This document shows positions 25,588 through 33,717 of a stretch of DNA of 64,000 nucleotides, piece after piece. Below the pieces are notes generated by a model that was not told the origin of the DNA, made no database searches, and saw only the letters and a list, made by a program, of their open reading frames with translations. This stretch comes from Bosea sp. F3-2 (GTDB taxonomy: Bacteria; Pseudomonadota; Alphaproteobacteria; Rhizobiales; Beijerinckiaceae): NCBI RefSeq assembly GCF_008253865.1, contig NZ_CP042331.1, forward strand, positions 5,855,501-5,919,500. The letters are read 5' to 3'. Each line of letters opens with the position of its first letter. Positions within the stretch are counted from its first letter, which is position 1. Position numbers and translations under genes: made by a program.

Positions 25588-26772
25588 ATGCGCGTCTATC
25601 AACTGGCCTTGCCACTCGTCCTGTTTGCTTCCGCGGCTTCGGCCCAGGGCAGTTTCCAGTCCTGCCTTGCAGGCCTCCGTTCGGAAGCGGCGGCCAAGGG
25701 CGTCTCGGGCGCGACCTTCGATCGGGCCATGGCCGGCGTCGAGCCGGACATGAAGGTCATCGAGGCGATGAACAACCAGCCGGAGTTCAAGACGCCGATC
25801 TGGGACTATCTCGGCACGCTGGTCGACGAGGAGAAGGTGGCGGAAGGACGCTCGATGATGCGTCAGCATGCTTCGACCCTTGCTGCGGCCGAGCAGCGCT
25901 TCGGCGTCGACCGCCACACCATCGCCGCGGTCTGGGGCGTCGAGAGCGATTTCGGCAAGGCGCGCGGCAAGATGCCGCTCGTGCAGGCGCTCTCGACCGG
26001 CGCCTGCCTCGCGCCGCGCCGCAACGCCTTCTTCAAGGGCGAGCTGATCGCGACGCTGCAGATCATCCAGCGCGGAGACGTGCGCCCCGAACGGCTCTTC
26101 GGTTCATGGGCCGGCGCCTTCGGCCACACCCAGTTCATCCCCTCGACCTATCTCAGGCTCGCCGTCGACGGCGATGGTGACGGGCGGCGCGACCTCGTCG
26201 ACTCCATTCCCGACGCGCTGCATTCGACCGCGAATTTCATGGCCAAGGCCGGCTGGGTGACTGGCGCGACCTGGGGCTACGAGGTGCGCGTGCCCAATGG
26301 CTATTCTGGCCCGACTGGACGCAATCCCAAGCAGCCGGTCTCGACATGGGCGGCGCGCGGCATCGTAAAATACGATGGCTCGCCGCTGAACGGCACCGGC
26401 AATGCCGGCCTGCTGATGCCGGCCGGCAGCAACGGGCCGGCCTTCCTCGTCTTCAAGAACTATGATGCCGCTTACAGCTATAACGGCGCGGATTCGTACG
26501 CGCTCGCCATCTCGCTGCTCTCCGACCGGCTGCGGGGCCGGCCGGGCGTGCAGGGAGAGTGGCCGACGGACGATCTGCCGCTTTCCCGCGAACAGCGGCG
26601 CGAACTGCAGCGCCTGCTGATCGCCCGCGGCTACAATGTCGGCGAGCCGGACGGCGCGGTGGGGTCGCTGACCCGGACGGCGATCAAGGAGATCGAGGCG
26701 AAGCTCGGCATGCCCCAGACCGGGCGGCCGGGCGAGAAGGTGTTGCGCGCGCTGAAGAACGGGCGGGTTTAA
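25588..26772 (+). CDS. Lytic murein transglycosylase (MltB family) with peptidoglycan-binding domain
   Basis: 394 residues, exported (signal peptide to A-S-A-Q). The SLT_2 domain (about 25-320) holds the catalytic Glu in W-G-V-E-S-D-F-G-K-A-R-G and the A-F-G-H-T-Q-F-I-P-S-T-Y motif. A C-terminal PG_binding_1 domain (about 330-392, L-Q-R-L-L-I-A-R-G-Y-N-V-G-E-P-D-G) anchors it to the wall. It cleaves peptidoglycan glycan strands to 1,6-anhydro products. ATG at 25588 starts the signal peptide; GTG at 25579 is a less likely alternative. Confidence 0.93.
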   Translation: MRVYQLALPLVLFASAASAQGSFQSCLAGLRSEAAAKGVSGATFDRAMAGVEPDMKVIEAMNNQPEFKTPIWDYLGTLVDEEKVAEGRSMMRQHASTLAAAEQRFGVDRHTIAAVWGVESDFGKARGKMPLVQALSTGACLAPRRNAFFKGELIATLQIIQRGDVRPERLFGSWAGAFGHTQFIPSTYLRLAVDGDGDGRRDLVDSIPDALHSTANFMAKAGWVTGATWGYEVRVPNGYSGPTGRNPKQPVSTWAARGIVKYDGSPLNGTGNAGLLMPAGSNGPAFLVFKNYDAAYSYNGADSYALAISLLSDRLRGRPGVQGEWPTDDLPLSREQRRELQRLLIARGYNVGEPDGAVGSLTRTAIKEIEAKLGMPQTGRPGEKVLRALKNGRV

Positions 26773-26791
26773 CCGCAGGCGAGACCACGCC

Positions 26792-26895
26792 GTCATTCCG
26801 GACAAGCCGCGGAGCGGCGCCGATCCGGAATCCATCATGGAGCGCTGCGCGCTACAGTGGATTCCGGGTCTGCGCTTCGCTTCGCCCGGAATGAC
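26792..26895. repeat. Palindromic repeat, GTCATTCCGG family
   Basis: 104-bp copy between the transglycosylase and RidA genes, inner arms GGAATCCATC/GTGGATTCC slightly diverged. Confidence 0.83.
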
Positions 26896-27002
26896 GGTGC
26901 ATTTTCCTTGGCCGGCCGATCGCTCTGCCACCTTTCCAGAAATCGGGTGGTGCCGTGCTTCGACTCTCGCGAAGCCGGTGCTCGACCACAAGGAGCAATC
27001 AC

Positions 27003-27392
27003 ATGACACGCCGCCTCATTTCCACTGGCTCGCCCTTCGAGCGCTCCTTCGGCTATTCGCGCGCCGTCATCGACGGCGATCTCGTCTTCGTCTCCGGTAC
27101 GACGGGCTACGATTACGCGACCATGACGCTGCCGGAGGATGCCGCCGAGCAGGCGCGCAACATCTTCCGCACGATCAGCTCCGTGCTGGAGGAGGCCGGC
27201 TCGTCCCTGTCGCAGGCCCTGCGGGCGCAGTACTTTGTTACCGACCGCAGTTATTGCGAGCCGGTTCTGGCCGTCTGCGGCGAATTCTTCCGCGAGATCC
27301 GCCCGGCCGCCGGCATCTATGTCGTCGCCGGACTGCTCAAGCCGGAGATGAAGGTCGAGATCGAGGTGACCGCACGTCTCAAGCCGGTCTGA
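27003..27392 (+). CDS. RidA family protein (YjgF/YER057c/UK114)
   Basis: 129 residues of the Rid fold. S-Y/F-S-R-A-V-I-D-G-D-L-V-F-V-S-G-T-T-G and the C-terminal K-P-E-M-K-V-E-I-E-V-T-A pattern are present. RidA members deaminate reactive enamine/imine intermediates. The E-I-E-V-T end lacks the R-V-E-V-E-A-I pattern of strict RidA, so it belongs to a sister subfamily with unproven activity. The AAGGAG site before ATG at 27003 fixes the start. Confidence 0.87.
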   Translation: MTRRLISTGSPFERSFGYSRAVIDGDLVFVSGTTGYDYATMTLPEDAAEQARNIFRTISSVLEEAGSSLSQALRAQYFVTDRSYCEPVLAVCGEFFREIRPAAGIYVVAGLLKPEMKVEIEVTARLKPV

Positions 27393-27499
27393 GCCTTCGT
27401 CGAAGAGCCCGCATGGCGGCGTCTCGGAGTATCTGATATATCTCTTGCCTGACTCGAGCGGGCCGCCAGGAGCCCGAGGGCAGCAAGAGGGATGATGCC

Positions 27500-29089
27500 A
27501 TGCCGATTGATCGCCGTAAGCTTTTGAAAGGGACGGCCGCACTGGCTAGTTCGGCCTTCATGGCGCCGAAGAGCTTTGCCCAGGCGCGTGCCGGGATGCT
27601 GCGCTTCATTCCGTCGACGCCGCTGCCTTCGCTCGATCCGATCGTGGCGACGAGCTATGTCATCCGCAATCACGGCTACCTGATATATGATACGCTGTTC
27701 GCGACGGATGCGCAGTTCGGCATCCAGCCGCAGATGGTGCAGAGCTGGGAGACCGCTCCGGACGGGCTGCGCTGGACCTTCCACCTGCGCGACGGCCTGA
27801 CCTTCCACGACGACCAGCCGGTGCGGGCGCAGGACTGCATCGCCTCGATCAAGCGCTGGTCGGCGCGCGATGCCTTCGGGCAGACCTTCGCCACCTTCGT
27901 CGAGGGCTATGACGTCGTCGACCCCCGCACGTTCGCGGTGCGGCTGAAGAAGCCCTTCCCGATGCTGCCGGCCGCGCTCGGCAAGCTCTCCTCCAACGTG
28001 CCCTTCGTCATGCCGGAGCGGGTCGCCTCCGGCGATCCGTCGAAGCCGCTGACCGAGGCGATCGGTTCCGGCCCCTGGCGCTTCCAGGAAAAGCAGTGGA
28101 TTCCCGGCCAGAACGCGATCTACGAGCGCTTCGCCAAGTACAAGCCGCGCGAGGAGGCCCCCTCCTGGGCCGCGGGCGGCAAGGTCGCCAAGATCGACCG
28201 GATCGAGTGGCTCGCCCTGACCGAGGCTTCAGCCGCCGTCGGCGCGCTCATGCAGGGCGAGGTCGACTGGTACGAGCAGCCGCCGGTCGATCTTCTGCCG
28301 GTGCTCAAGGGGAACAGCGAGATCACGATCACCAACGTGCCGCTCGGGCTGATCCTGCTGATGCGCTTCAACCACCTGCAGCCGCCCTTCAACAATCCGG
28401 GCGTCCGGCGCGCGGTGATGATGGCGCTCAACCAGGCCGACTACATGGAGGCGGTCGTCGGCGACAAGGCCTATTACCAGGACTGCAAGACCTTCTTCAC
28501 GCCGGGCTCGCCGATGTCGACCGGAGCAGGGGGCGCCGAGGCGCTCGGCAACAATCTCGAGCGCGGCAAGGCGATGCTGCAGGAGGCTGGCTACAAGAAC
28601 GAGAAGGTCGTGCTGCTCGCGCCGGCCGACCAGCCGATCGCCTACAACCAGTGCCTCGTCACCGAGCAGCTGCTGAAGAAGCTCGGGATGAACGTCGATC
28701 TTGTCGCGACCGACTGGGCGAGCTTCATCGGCCGCCGCTCCAATCGCGGCGGGCCGGAGCAGGGCGGCTGGTCGGTGTTCCACACGCTCTGGTCCGGCGC
28801 CGACGTGCTCAACCCGGCGCTGCATCCGCTGGTGCGCGCCAATGGTGCGGCCGCCTGGTTCGGCTGGCCGGATGATCCGACGCTGGAAGGCTTGCGCGAC
28901 CAGTGGATCGCGACGCCCGACGCCGGCAAGCAGAAGGAGCTGGCCGCAGCGATCGAGAAGCGCGCCTTCGAGACCGTGCCTTATGCCCCCGCCGGGTTGG
29001 TGCAGCAGCCGATGGCCTATCGCAAGAGCCTCACCGGCATGGTGCTCTCGCCGGTCCAGTTCTTCTGGAACATGGAAAAGAAGGCCTGA
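27500..29089 (+). CDS. ABC transporter substrate-binding protein, family 5 (peptide/opine type)
   Basis: 529-residue periplasmic binding protein. The exported N terminus D-R-R-K-L-L-K-G-T-A-A-L-A looks Tat-like. The SBP_bac_5 fold is shown by T-P-L-P-S-L-D-P-I near 35, W-T-F-H-L-R-D-G-L-T-F-H-D near 95, and F-N-N-P-G-V-R-R-A-V-M-M-A near 300. No permease or ATPase genes are adjacent, so it is an orphan component. Ligand unknown. Confidence 0.9.
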   Translation: MPIDRRKLLKGTAALASSAFMAPKSFAQARAGMLRFIPSTPLPSLDPIVATSYVIRNHGYLIYDTLFATDAQFGIQPQMVQSWETAPDGLRWTFHLRDGLTFHDDQPVRAQDCIASIKRWSARDAFGQTFATFVEGYDVVDPRTFAVRLKKPFPMLPAALGKLSSNVPFVMPERVASGDPSKPLTEAIGSGPWRFQEKQWIPGQNAIYERFAKYKPREEAPSWAAGGKVAKIDRIEWLALTEASAAVGALMQGEVDWYEQPPVDLLPVLKGNSEITITNVPLGLILLMRFNHLQPPFNNPGVRRAVMMALNQADYMEAVVGDKAYYQDCKTFFTPGSPMSTGAGGAEALGNNLERGKAMLQEAGYKNEKVVLLAPADQPIAYNQCLVTEQLLKKLGMNVDLVATDWASFIGRRSNRGGPEQGGWSVFHTLWSGADVLNPALHPLVRANGAAAWFGWPDDPTLEGLRDQWIATPDAGKQKELAAAIEKRAFETVPYAPAGLVQQPMAYRKSLTGMVLSPVQFFWNMEKKA

Positions 29090-29230
29090 GCATCGCTCCC
29101 GGCGCCGGCGCATGGTCCGCCATGCGCCGGCTTCGCACGCCTGGCGCTTGCGTCGTCACGGTTCCAACCGTAAGCACCGCCGCAAGACCGGAAACCGGTA
29201 CGGTTCACGACCAAGCGCGAGGCAACGACC

Positions 29231-30340
29231 ATGGCGACCCACAAGCTCCTGCTGCTCCCCGGCGACGGCATCGGCCCCGAGGTGATGGACCAGGTCGAGC
29301 AGATCGTGTCCTGGTTCGGCAAGCAGGGCCTCGCCTCGTTCGAGATCGAGAAGGGCCTGGTCGGCGGCGCGGCCTATGACGCGCACAAGGCGGCGATCTC
29401 CGAAGGCGACATGAAGCTCGCCCAGGACGCCGACGCCGTGCTGTTCGGCGCGGTCGGCGGCCCGAAATGGGCGGATGTGCCCTATCAGCATCGCCCGGAA
29501 GCCGGCCTGCTGCGCCTGCGCAAGGAACTCGGCCTCTTCGCGAATCTGCGCCCGGCGATCTGCTACCCGGCGCTGGCTTCGGCCTCCTCGCTCAAGCCGG
29601 AGGTTGTCGAGGGGCTCGACATCCTGATCGTGCGCGAGCTTACCGGCGGCGTCTATTTCGGCGAGCCGAAGGAGATCGTCACGCTGGAGGACGGCTCCAA
29701 GCGCGGCGTCGACACCCAGCTCTACACCACGCCGGAAATCGAGCGCATCTGCCGCGTCGCCTTCGAGCTGGCGCGCACCCGCCGCAACAAGGTCTCCTCG
29801 GCCGAGAAGCACAACGTCATGAAGACCGGCGTGCTCTGGAAGCAGACGGTCACCGCGCTGCACGCTGCCGAGTACAAGGATGTCGAACTCGAGCATGTGC
29901 TTGCCGACAACTGCGCCATGCAGCTCGTGCGCTGGCCGAAGCAGTACGACGTCATCGTCTGCGACAACCTGTTCGGCGACATCCTCTCCGACGTCGCGGC
30001 GATGCTGACCGGCTCGCTCGGCATGCTGCCCTCCGCTTCGCTCGGCGCGGAAGATCCCGCGACCGGCAAACGCAAGGCGCTCTACGAGCCCGTCCATGGC
30101 TCGGCGCCGGACATCGCCGGCAAGGGCCTCGCCAACCCGATCGCGATGATCGGCTCCTTCGCCATGGCGCTGCGCTATTCCTTCGGCGCGGGCGAGGCGG
30201 CGGACCGCCTCGAAGGCGCGATCGCCGACGTGCTCGGCTCCGGCACCCGCACCAAGGACATCGCCGTGCCCGGCGCGAACGCGGTCTCGACCAGCGAGAT
30301 GGGCGCCGCGATCATCAAGGCGCTCGAAGCGCGCGGCTGA
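29231..30340 (+). CDS. leuB: 3-isopropylmalate dehydrogenase
   Basis: 369 residues, NAD-dependent oxidative decarboxylase of leucine biosynthesis. L-L-L-P-G-D-G-I-G-P-E-V at the N terminus, R-E-L-T-G-G-V-Y-F-G (substrate and metal site), D-N-L-F-G-D-I-L-S-D and H-G-S-A-P-D-I-A-G-K are all present. leuC and leuD, often neighbours in this order, are not within the window. The 141-nt gap upstream has no gene. Confidence 0.97.
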   Translation: MATHKLLLLPGDGIGPEVMDQVEQIVSWFGKQGLASFEIEKGLVGGAAYDAHKAAISEGDMKLAQDADAVLFGAVGGPKWADVPYQHRPEAGLLRLRKELGLFANLRPAICYPALASASSLKPEVVEGLDILIVRELTGGVYFGEPKEIVTLEDGSKRGVDTQLYTTPEIERICRVAFELARTRRNKVSSAEKHNVMKTGVLWKQTVTALHAAEYKDVELEHVLADNCAMQLVRWPKQYDVIVCDNLFGDILSDVAAMLTGSLGMLPSASLGAEDPATGKRKALYEPVHGSAPDIAGKGLANPIAMIGSFAMALRYSFGAGEAADRLEGAIADVLGSGTRTKDIAVPGANAVSTSEMGAAIIKALEARG

Positions 30341-30346
30341 CGCCCT

Positions 30347-30482
30347 TCCTTCTCCCCTTGTGGGAGAAGGTGGCCCGAAGGGCCGGATGAGGGGTCGCGC
30401 AGGTCTTGCCGTTTGGGTGTTCGGCTCGCGATCAACGTTGCGCGACCCCTCACCCTAACCCTCTCCCGCAAGGGGAGAGGGG
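30347..30482. repeat. Palindromic repeat, CTTCTCCC-type, copy 2
   Basis: Hairpin CTTCTCCCCTTGTGGGAGAAGG, GGCCCGAAGGGCC, then an inverted half with CCTCACCCTAACCCTCTCCC and CAAGGGGAGAGG. It directly follows leuB (7 nt) and may serve as its terminator. Confidence 0.83.
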
Positions 30483-30550
30483 ACAGGCCGAGCCGCCTCT
30501 CCCCCTCGTGAATTGCCGTGACTCCGCTTTCATGGCCTAACAGCGGCCAT

Positions 30551-30653
30551 AGCATCGGACCGAAAAGTGGAATCCACTTTTCGGAAGAATCCGATGCGAT
30601 AACAAATCGGTAGATCACCGTTGTCGCGTCCGAACGGACGCGCGGCGATCTAG
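30551..30653. repeat. Palindromic repeat, GACCGAAAAGTGG family, copy 2
   Basis: AGCATCGGACCG start, inverted GAAAAGTGGAATCCACTTTTC core, and GATCACCG...CGGCGATC second hairpin. It ends 20 nt before the msrP start. Confidence 0.85.
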
Positions 30654-30674
30654 CGAAAGCGGAGTATGTCCGTC

Positions 30675-31631
30675 ATGCTGATCAAGCGCCGTGCCGGCTG
30701 GGAAATGCCGGAAGCCGAAGCCACGCCGGAGAGCGTGTTCCTCAACCGCCGCCAGTTGATGAGCGCGGGAGCGGGGTTGATCGCGGGGGCGGCATGGCCT
30801 GGCCTCGCGGCAGCGGAGGCGCCCGATCCGACGCTCGATCTCTACCCCGCCAAGCGCAACGAGGCCTACAAGCTCGACGTGCCGCTGACCAAGGCGGAGG
30901 ACGCGGCGAACTACAACAACTTCTACGAGTTCGGCATGTCGAAGGACATCGTCGATGCCTCGCGCCGGCTCGCGACGCGGCCCTGGAGTGTTCAGGTCGA
31001 TGGCCTGGTCGAGAAGCCCTTCGAGATCGACTTCGACGAGCTCGTGCGCAAGCTGCCGCTGGAAGAGCGGCTCTACCGATTCCGCTGCGTCGAGGCCTGG
31101 GCGATGGCGGTGCCCTGGACGGGCATCCCGCTCAAATCCTTCGTTGCATTCGCCAAACCGCTCTCGGGCGCGAAATACATTCGCTTCGAGACCTTCCTCA
31201 ACCCGCGGGTCGCGCCCGGCCAGGGGCAGCGCTGGTATCCCTGGCCCTATACCGAGGGGCTGACGATCGCGGAGGCGACAAACGAATTGCCGCTTCTGGT
31301 GACCGGCATCTATGGCAAGCCCCTGCCGACGCAGCACGGTGCGCCGATCCGGCTGATCACGCCGTGGAAGTACGGCTTCAAGTCGGTGAAATCGATCCGC
31401 AAGATCAGCTTCGTCGCCGAGCGGCCGAAGACCTTCTGGGAGGGGCTCCAGGCCTCGGAGTACGGCTTCTGGGCCAATGTGAACCCGGCCGTGCCGCATC
31501 CGCGCTGGAGCCAGGCGAGCGAGCAGGTGCTGGGCTCGCGCGACCGGCGCCCGACGCTGATCTACAATGGCTATGGCGAGCAGGTCGCCGGACTCTACAA
31601 GGGGTTGGAGAACGAGCCCCTGTTCATGTGA
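30675..31631 (+). CDS. msrP: Protein-methionine-sulfoxide reductase catalytic subunit
   Basis: 318-residue periplasmic molybdoenzyme of the sulfite oxidase fold that repairs oxidised methionines. A twin-arginine motif N-R-R-Q-L-M lies near residue 26. The Mo-Cys is in R-F-R-C-V-E-A-W-A-M near 139. W-P-Y-T-E-G-L-T-I and L-I-T-P-W-K-Y-G-F-K match MsrP. Its membrane partner msrQ is not adjacent. ATG at 30675 is chosen because the family starts M-L-I and a GGAG site lies 10 nt upstream; ATG 30666 is only 1 nt from that site. Confidence 0.92.
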   Translation: MLIKRRAGWEMPEAEATPESVFLNRRQLMSAGAGLIAGAAWPGLAAAEAPDPTLDLYPAKRNEAYKLDVPLTKAEDAANYNNFYEFGMSKDIVDASRRLATRPWSVQVDGLVEKPFEIDFDELVRKLPLEERLYRFRCVEAWAMAVPWTGIPLKSFVAFAKPLSGAKYIRFETFLNPRVAPGQGQRWYPWPYTEGLTIAEATNELPLLVTGIYGKPLPTQHGAPIRLITPWKYGFKSVKSIRKISFVAERPKTFWEGLQASEYGFWANVNPAVPHPRWSQASEQVLGSRDRRPTLIYNGYGEQVAGLYKGLENEPLFM

Positions 31632-31715
31632 GGGGAAGCAGGTTTCGGGTGCCCAAGCCTCGCCGGGCCATGGTAGCGTGCAGCCACCATGTAGTTGGAA
31701 CGACATGAGTCGCCC

Positions 31716-32291
31716 ATGGCCACCCAGCATTTCCATCTCTTCGACACCGCGATCGGCAGCTGCGCGCTGATCTGGGAGGGCGAGCGCTTCATCGGCGCGC
31801 AATTGCCCGAACGCGATGAGGATACGGCGCGCAGGCGACTGGCGCGGCGCTATCCGGAGGCTGACGAGGCCGAGGCGATCGGGTTCGTCGCCGAGGCCGT
31901 GGCCGGCATCCGGGCGCTGTTCGAGGGCGAGAAGCGCGATCTCGCCCATCTGCCGGTTGCGCTGGAGACTGTTTCCGACTTCAACCGCAAGGTCTATGAG
32001 GTCGCGCGCTCCATCCCGCCGGGGGAGACGCTCACCTATGGCGAAGTGGCGCAGCGCATCGGCGAGCCCGGCGCGGCGCGGGCGGTCGGCGTCGCGCTCG
32101 GCCAGAACCCCTGGCCGATCATCGTGCCCTGCCACCGCGTGCTGGCGGCCGGCGGCAAGACGGGCGGCTTCTCGGCCGATGGCGGCGTCGAGACCAAGCT
32201 CAGGATCCTGACGATCGAGAAAGCGCGCACCAGTGCCGAGCCCAGCCTGTTCGGGGCGCTGCCGCTTGCGGCACGACCTGCCCGAAGCTGA
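31716..32291 (+). CDS. ogt: Methylated-DNA--protein-cysteine methyltransferase
   Basis: 191 residues, repairs O6-methylguanine by irreversible alkyl transfer to Cys. The active-site V-P-C-H-R-V-L motif is near residue 139, with the DNA-binding Arg region A-R-A-V-G-V-A-L-G-Q-N-P just before it. An N-terminal ribonuclease-like domain is short. The last residues (after T-K-L-R-I-L-T-I-E) are not conserved. The start is uncertain: ATG at 31716, or TTG at 31695 adding seven residues. Confidence 0.9.
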   Translation: MATQHFHLFDTAIGSCALIWEGERFIGAQLPERDEDTARRRLARRYPEADEAEAIGFVAEAVAGIRALFEGEKRDLAHLPVALETVSDFNRKVYEVARSIPPGETLTYGEVAQRIGEPGAARAVGVALGQNPWPIIVPCHRVLAAGGKTGGFSADGGVETKLRILTIEKARTSAEPSLFGALPLAARPARS

Positions 32292-32327
32292 GCCGCGCAA
32301 TCACCTGTTTTTCTTGAAATCGCGCAA

Positions 32328-32432
32328 TAGATCGCCGCACGTCCTATCGGACGCGATAACGGTGATCTATGCATTTGTTATCGCATCGGATTCTTCCGAA
32401 AAGTGGATTCCATTTTTCGGTCCGATGCTATA
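32328..32432. repeat. Palindromic repeat, GACCGAAAAGTGG family, copy 3 (inverted)
   Basis: Reverse orientation to copies 1, 2 and 5: begins TAGATCGCCG and ends in GGTCCGATGCTA. One arm mismatch (CCATTTTTCGG) breaks the perfect palindrome. Confidence 0.83.
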
Positions 32433-32515
32433 GCGCGCTTGCAGCGTGGTTGCTTGCGAGGCGCGCGCAGGGGCCGCTACTGTTTCGGCCTTTCCACGCT
32501 TCTTCGAGGGATATC

Positions 32516-33067
32516 ATGGCCAAACTCAAGCTCGCCGTCATCGTGGGCAGCAACCGTCGCGACTCGATCAATCGCAAGCTGGCCCAGGCGCTGGTGAAGC
32601 TGGGAGCGAACGCTTTCGACGCGTCCTTCGTCCAGATCGACGACCTGCCGATGTTCAATCAGGATCTGGAGCCGAACCGGCCGGAGTCGACGCTGCGGCT
32701 GAAGCGCGAAATCGAGGCGGCCGACGCGATCCTGATCGTGACGCCGGAACACAACCGCTCGATCCCCGCCGTGCTCAAGAACGCCATCGACTGGGCCTCG
32801 CGGCCCCATGGCCAGAACTCCTGGGCGAACAAGACCGTGGCTGTGACGGGCACCAGCGGCGGCGCGGTCGGCACGGCGGTCTCGCAGCAGCAACTGCGCA
32901 TGATCCTAAGCAATATCGCCGGCGTCGTGGTCGGCGGGCAGGTCTTCATCACCTTCAAGGATGATCTGGTCGACGCCGAGCATAACATCACTGTCGAGCG
33001 GACGCGGGCCTTCCTGCAGGGCTTCCTCGACAATTTCGCGAAGATCGCCGGCAAGCTCGCGGCCTGA
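32516..33067 (+). CDS. NADPH-dependent FMN reductase family protein
   Basis: 183-residue flavodoxin-like quinone/FMN reductase. The FMN phosphate loop G-S-N-R-R-D-S-I-N lies near residue 11; T-P-E-H-N-R-S-I-P-A-V-L-K-N-A-I-D-W-A-S-R near 79 is the family signature. Members reduce FMN, quinones, chromate or azo dyes; the physiological substrate is not assigned. A GAGGG site precedes ATG at 32516. It ends in a good intrinsic terminator at 33101. Confidence 0.9.
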   Translation: MAKLKLAVIVGSNRRDSINRKLAQALVKLGANAFDASFVQIDDLPMFNQDLEPNRPESTLRLKREIEAADAILIVTPEHNRSIPAVLKNAIDWASRPHGQNSWANKTVAVTGTSGGAVGTAVSQQQLRMILSNIAGVVVGGQVFITFKDDLVDAEHNITVERTRAFLQGFLDNFAKIAGKLAA

Positions 33068-33100
33068 CGGGCCAGCGCGTCCCACAGCCATGCATTTTCG

Positions 33101-33130
33101 GGCGTCGCCTTGCCGGGCGGCGCCTTTTTT
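33101..33130 (+). terminator. Intrinsic terminator of the FMN reductase gene
   Basis: Stem GGCGTCGCC / GGCGGCGCC (one G-T wobble), 6-nt loop, then six T at 33125-33130, 33 nt after the stop codon. Confidence 0.85.
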
Positions 33131-33146
33131 ATGGCCGGCGTCGGGG

Positions 33147-33290
33147 CAAAAAAAAAGGGCCGGCGTCCCCGAGGGGAGCCGGCCTTGAAAGTTTGAAACA
33201 TCTGGCGAAACCGCCAAACATCTCAGAGGGGAACGGCTGAAACGAACTCAACGCCGGGAGGAGATTGCGGAGCCCGTTCCGAACAACCGT
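33147..33290 (-). ncRNA. Candidate AbcR-type (alpha-r15) regulatory small RNA
   Basis: Minus-strand transcript of about 140 nt predicted from a sigma70-like promoter (33297-33325) and an intrinsic terminator (33148-33184). A first hairpin (CTCCGC / GCGTTGAG arms) shows CTCCTCCC in its loop, and a second exposed stretch reads GTTCCCCTCT. Both are anti-Shine-Dalgarno motifs of the kind known in AbcR sRNAs, which silence ABC-transporter mRNAs with Hfq. The position beside an LsrB/VtlR-type regulator matches abcR loci in Sinorhizobium. A 77-codon frame spans the locus but has no coding signs. Only one copy is seen; rhizobia often have two. Confidence 0.72.
33148..33184 (-). terminator. Intrinsic terminator of the candidate sRNA
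   Basis: On the minus strand: stem GGCCGGC / GCCGGCC with inner CCCC/GGGG, followed by at least nine T (A-run 33148-33156 on the plus strand). Confidence 0.88.
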
Positions 33291-33296
33291 GAGCAC

Positions 33297-33325
33297 AATA
33301 TTGAGCATGGCCTGCCGTTTTGCAA
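33297..33325 (-). promoter_or_regulatory. Predicted sigma70 promoter of the candidate sRNA
   Basis: -35 TTGCAA (33320-33325), 17-nt spacer, -10 AATATT (33297-33302). A start near the A at 33290 fits. It lies in an AT-richer island (about 33290-33420) that stands out from the high-GC background. LysR-type control by the neighbouring regulator is inferred from relatives. Confidence 0.6.
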
Positions 33326-33604
33326 TGCAGCATAGTTTGGGGCCGCCATGCGTAGATTGCATGCGATAGTGGCAAATGGTACGAATTTGAGCTTAAATGA
33401 TTGAGAAATATGCATTCATTGCAAGGTCAAGCTTAGCTGGCGAGGCTGTTTCGTCCGGTTTCGCCGGGTGTTTGCGCCCCCTCTGAGTCTGAGGGACGCT
33501 TCGGTGTGCGGATTTGCGCATGGATTGCGCATCGCTGGTCACAATGTTGCCAGAATTGAAAACGGGCGCCATGGGCGCCCGATTCAAAGCCGTATCGCGT
33601 GCAC

Positions 33605-33707
33605 TCGATCGCCGCGCGTCCTATCGGACGCGATAACGGCGATCTATGCTTTTGTTATCGCATCGAATTGTTCCGAAAAGTGGATTCCACTTTTCGGTCC
33701 GATGCTA
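33605..33707. repeat. Palindromic repeat, GACCGAAAAGTGG family, copy 4 (inverted)
   Basis: Same orientation as copy 3; ends GGTCCGATGC 10 nt beyond the stop of the LysR gene at 33718, on whose 3' side it sits. Confidence 0.85.
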
Positions 33708-33717
33708 GGGTTCGGCG

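Noticed and set aside
33129..33362. 77-codon minus-strand frame over the candidate sRNA
   Set aside because: Spans the promoter, hairpins and terminator of the RNA; no ribosome-binding site or domain.
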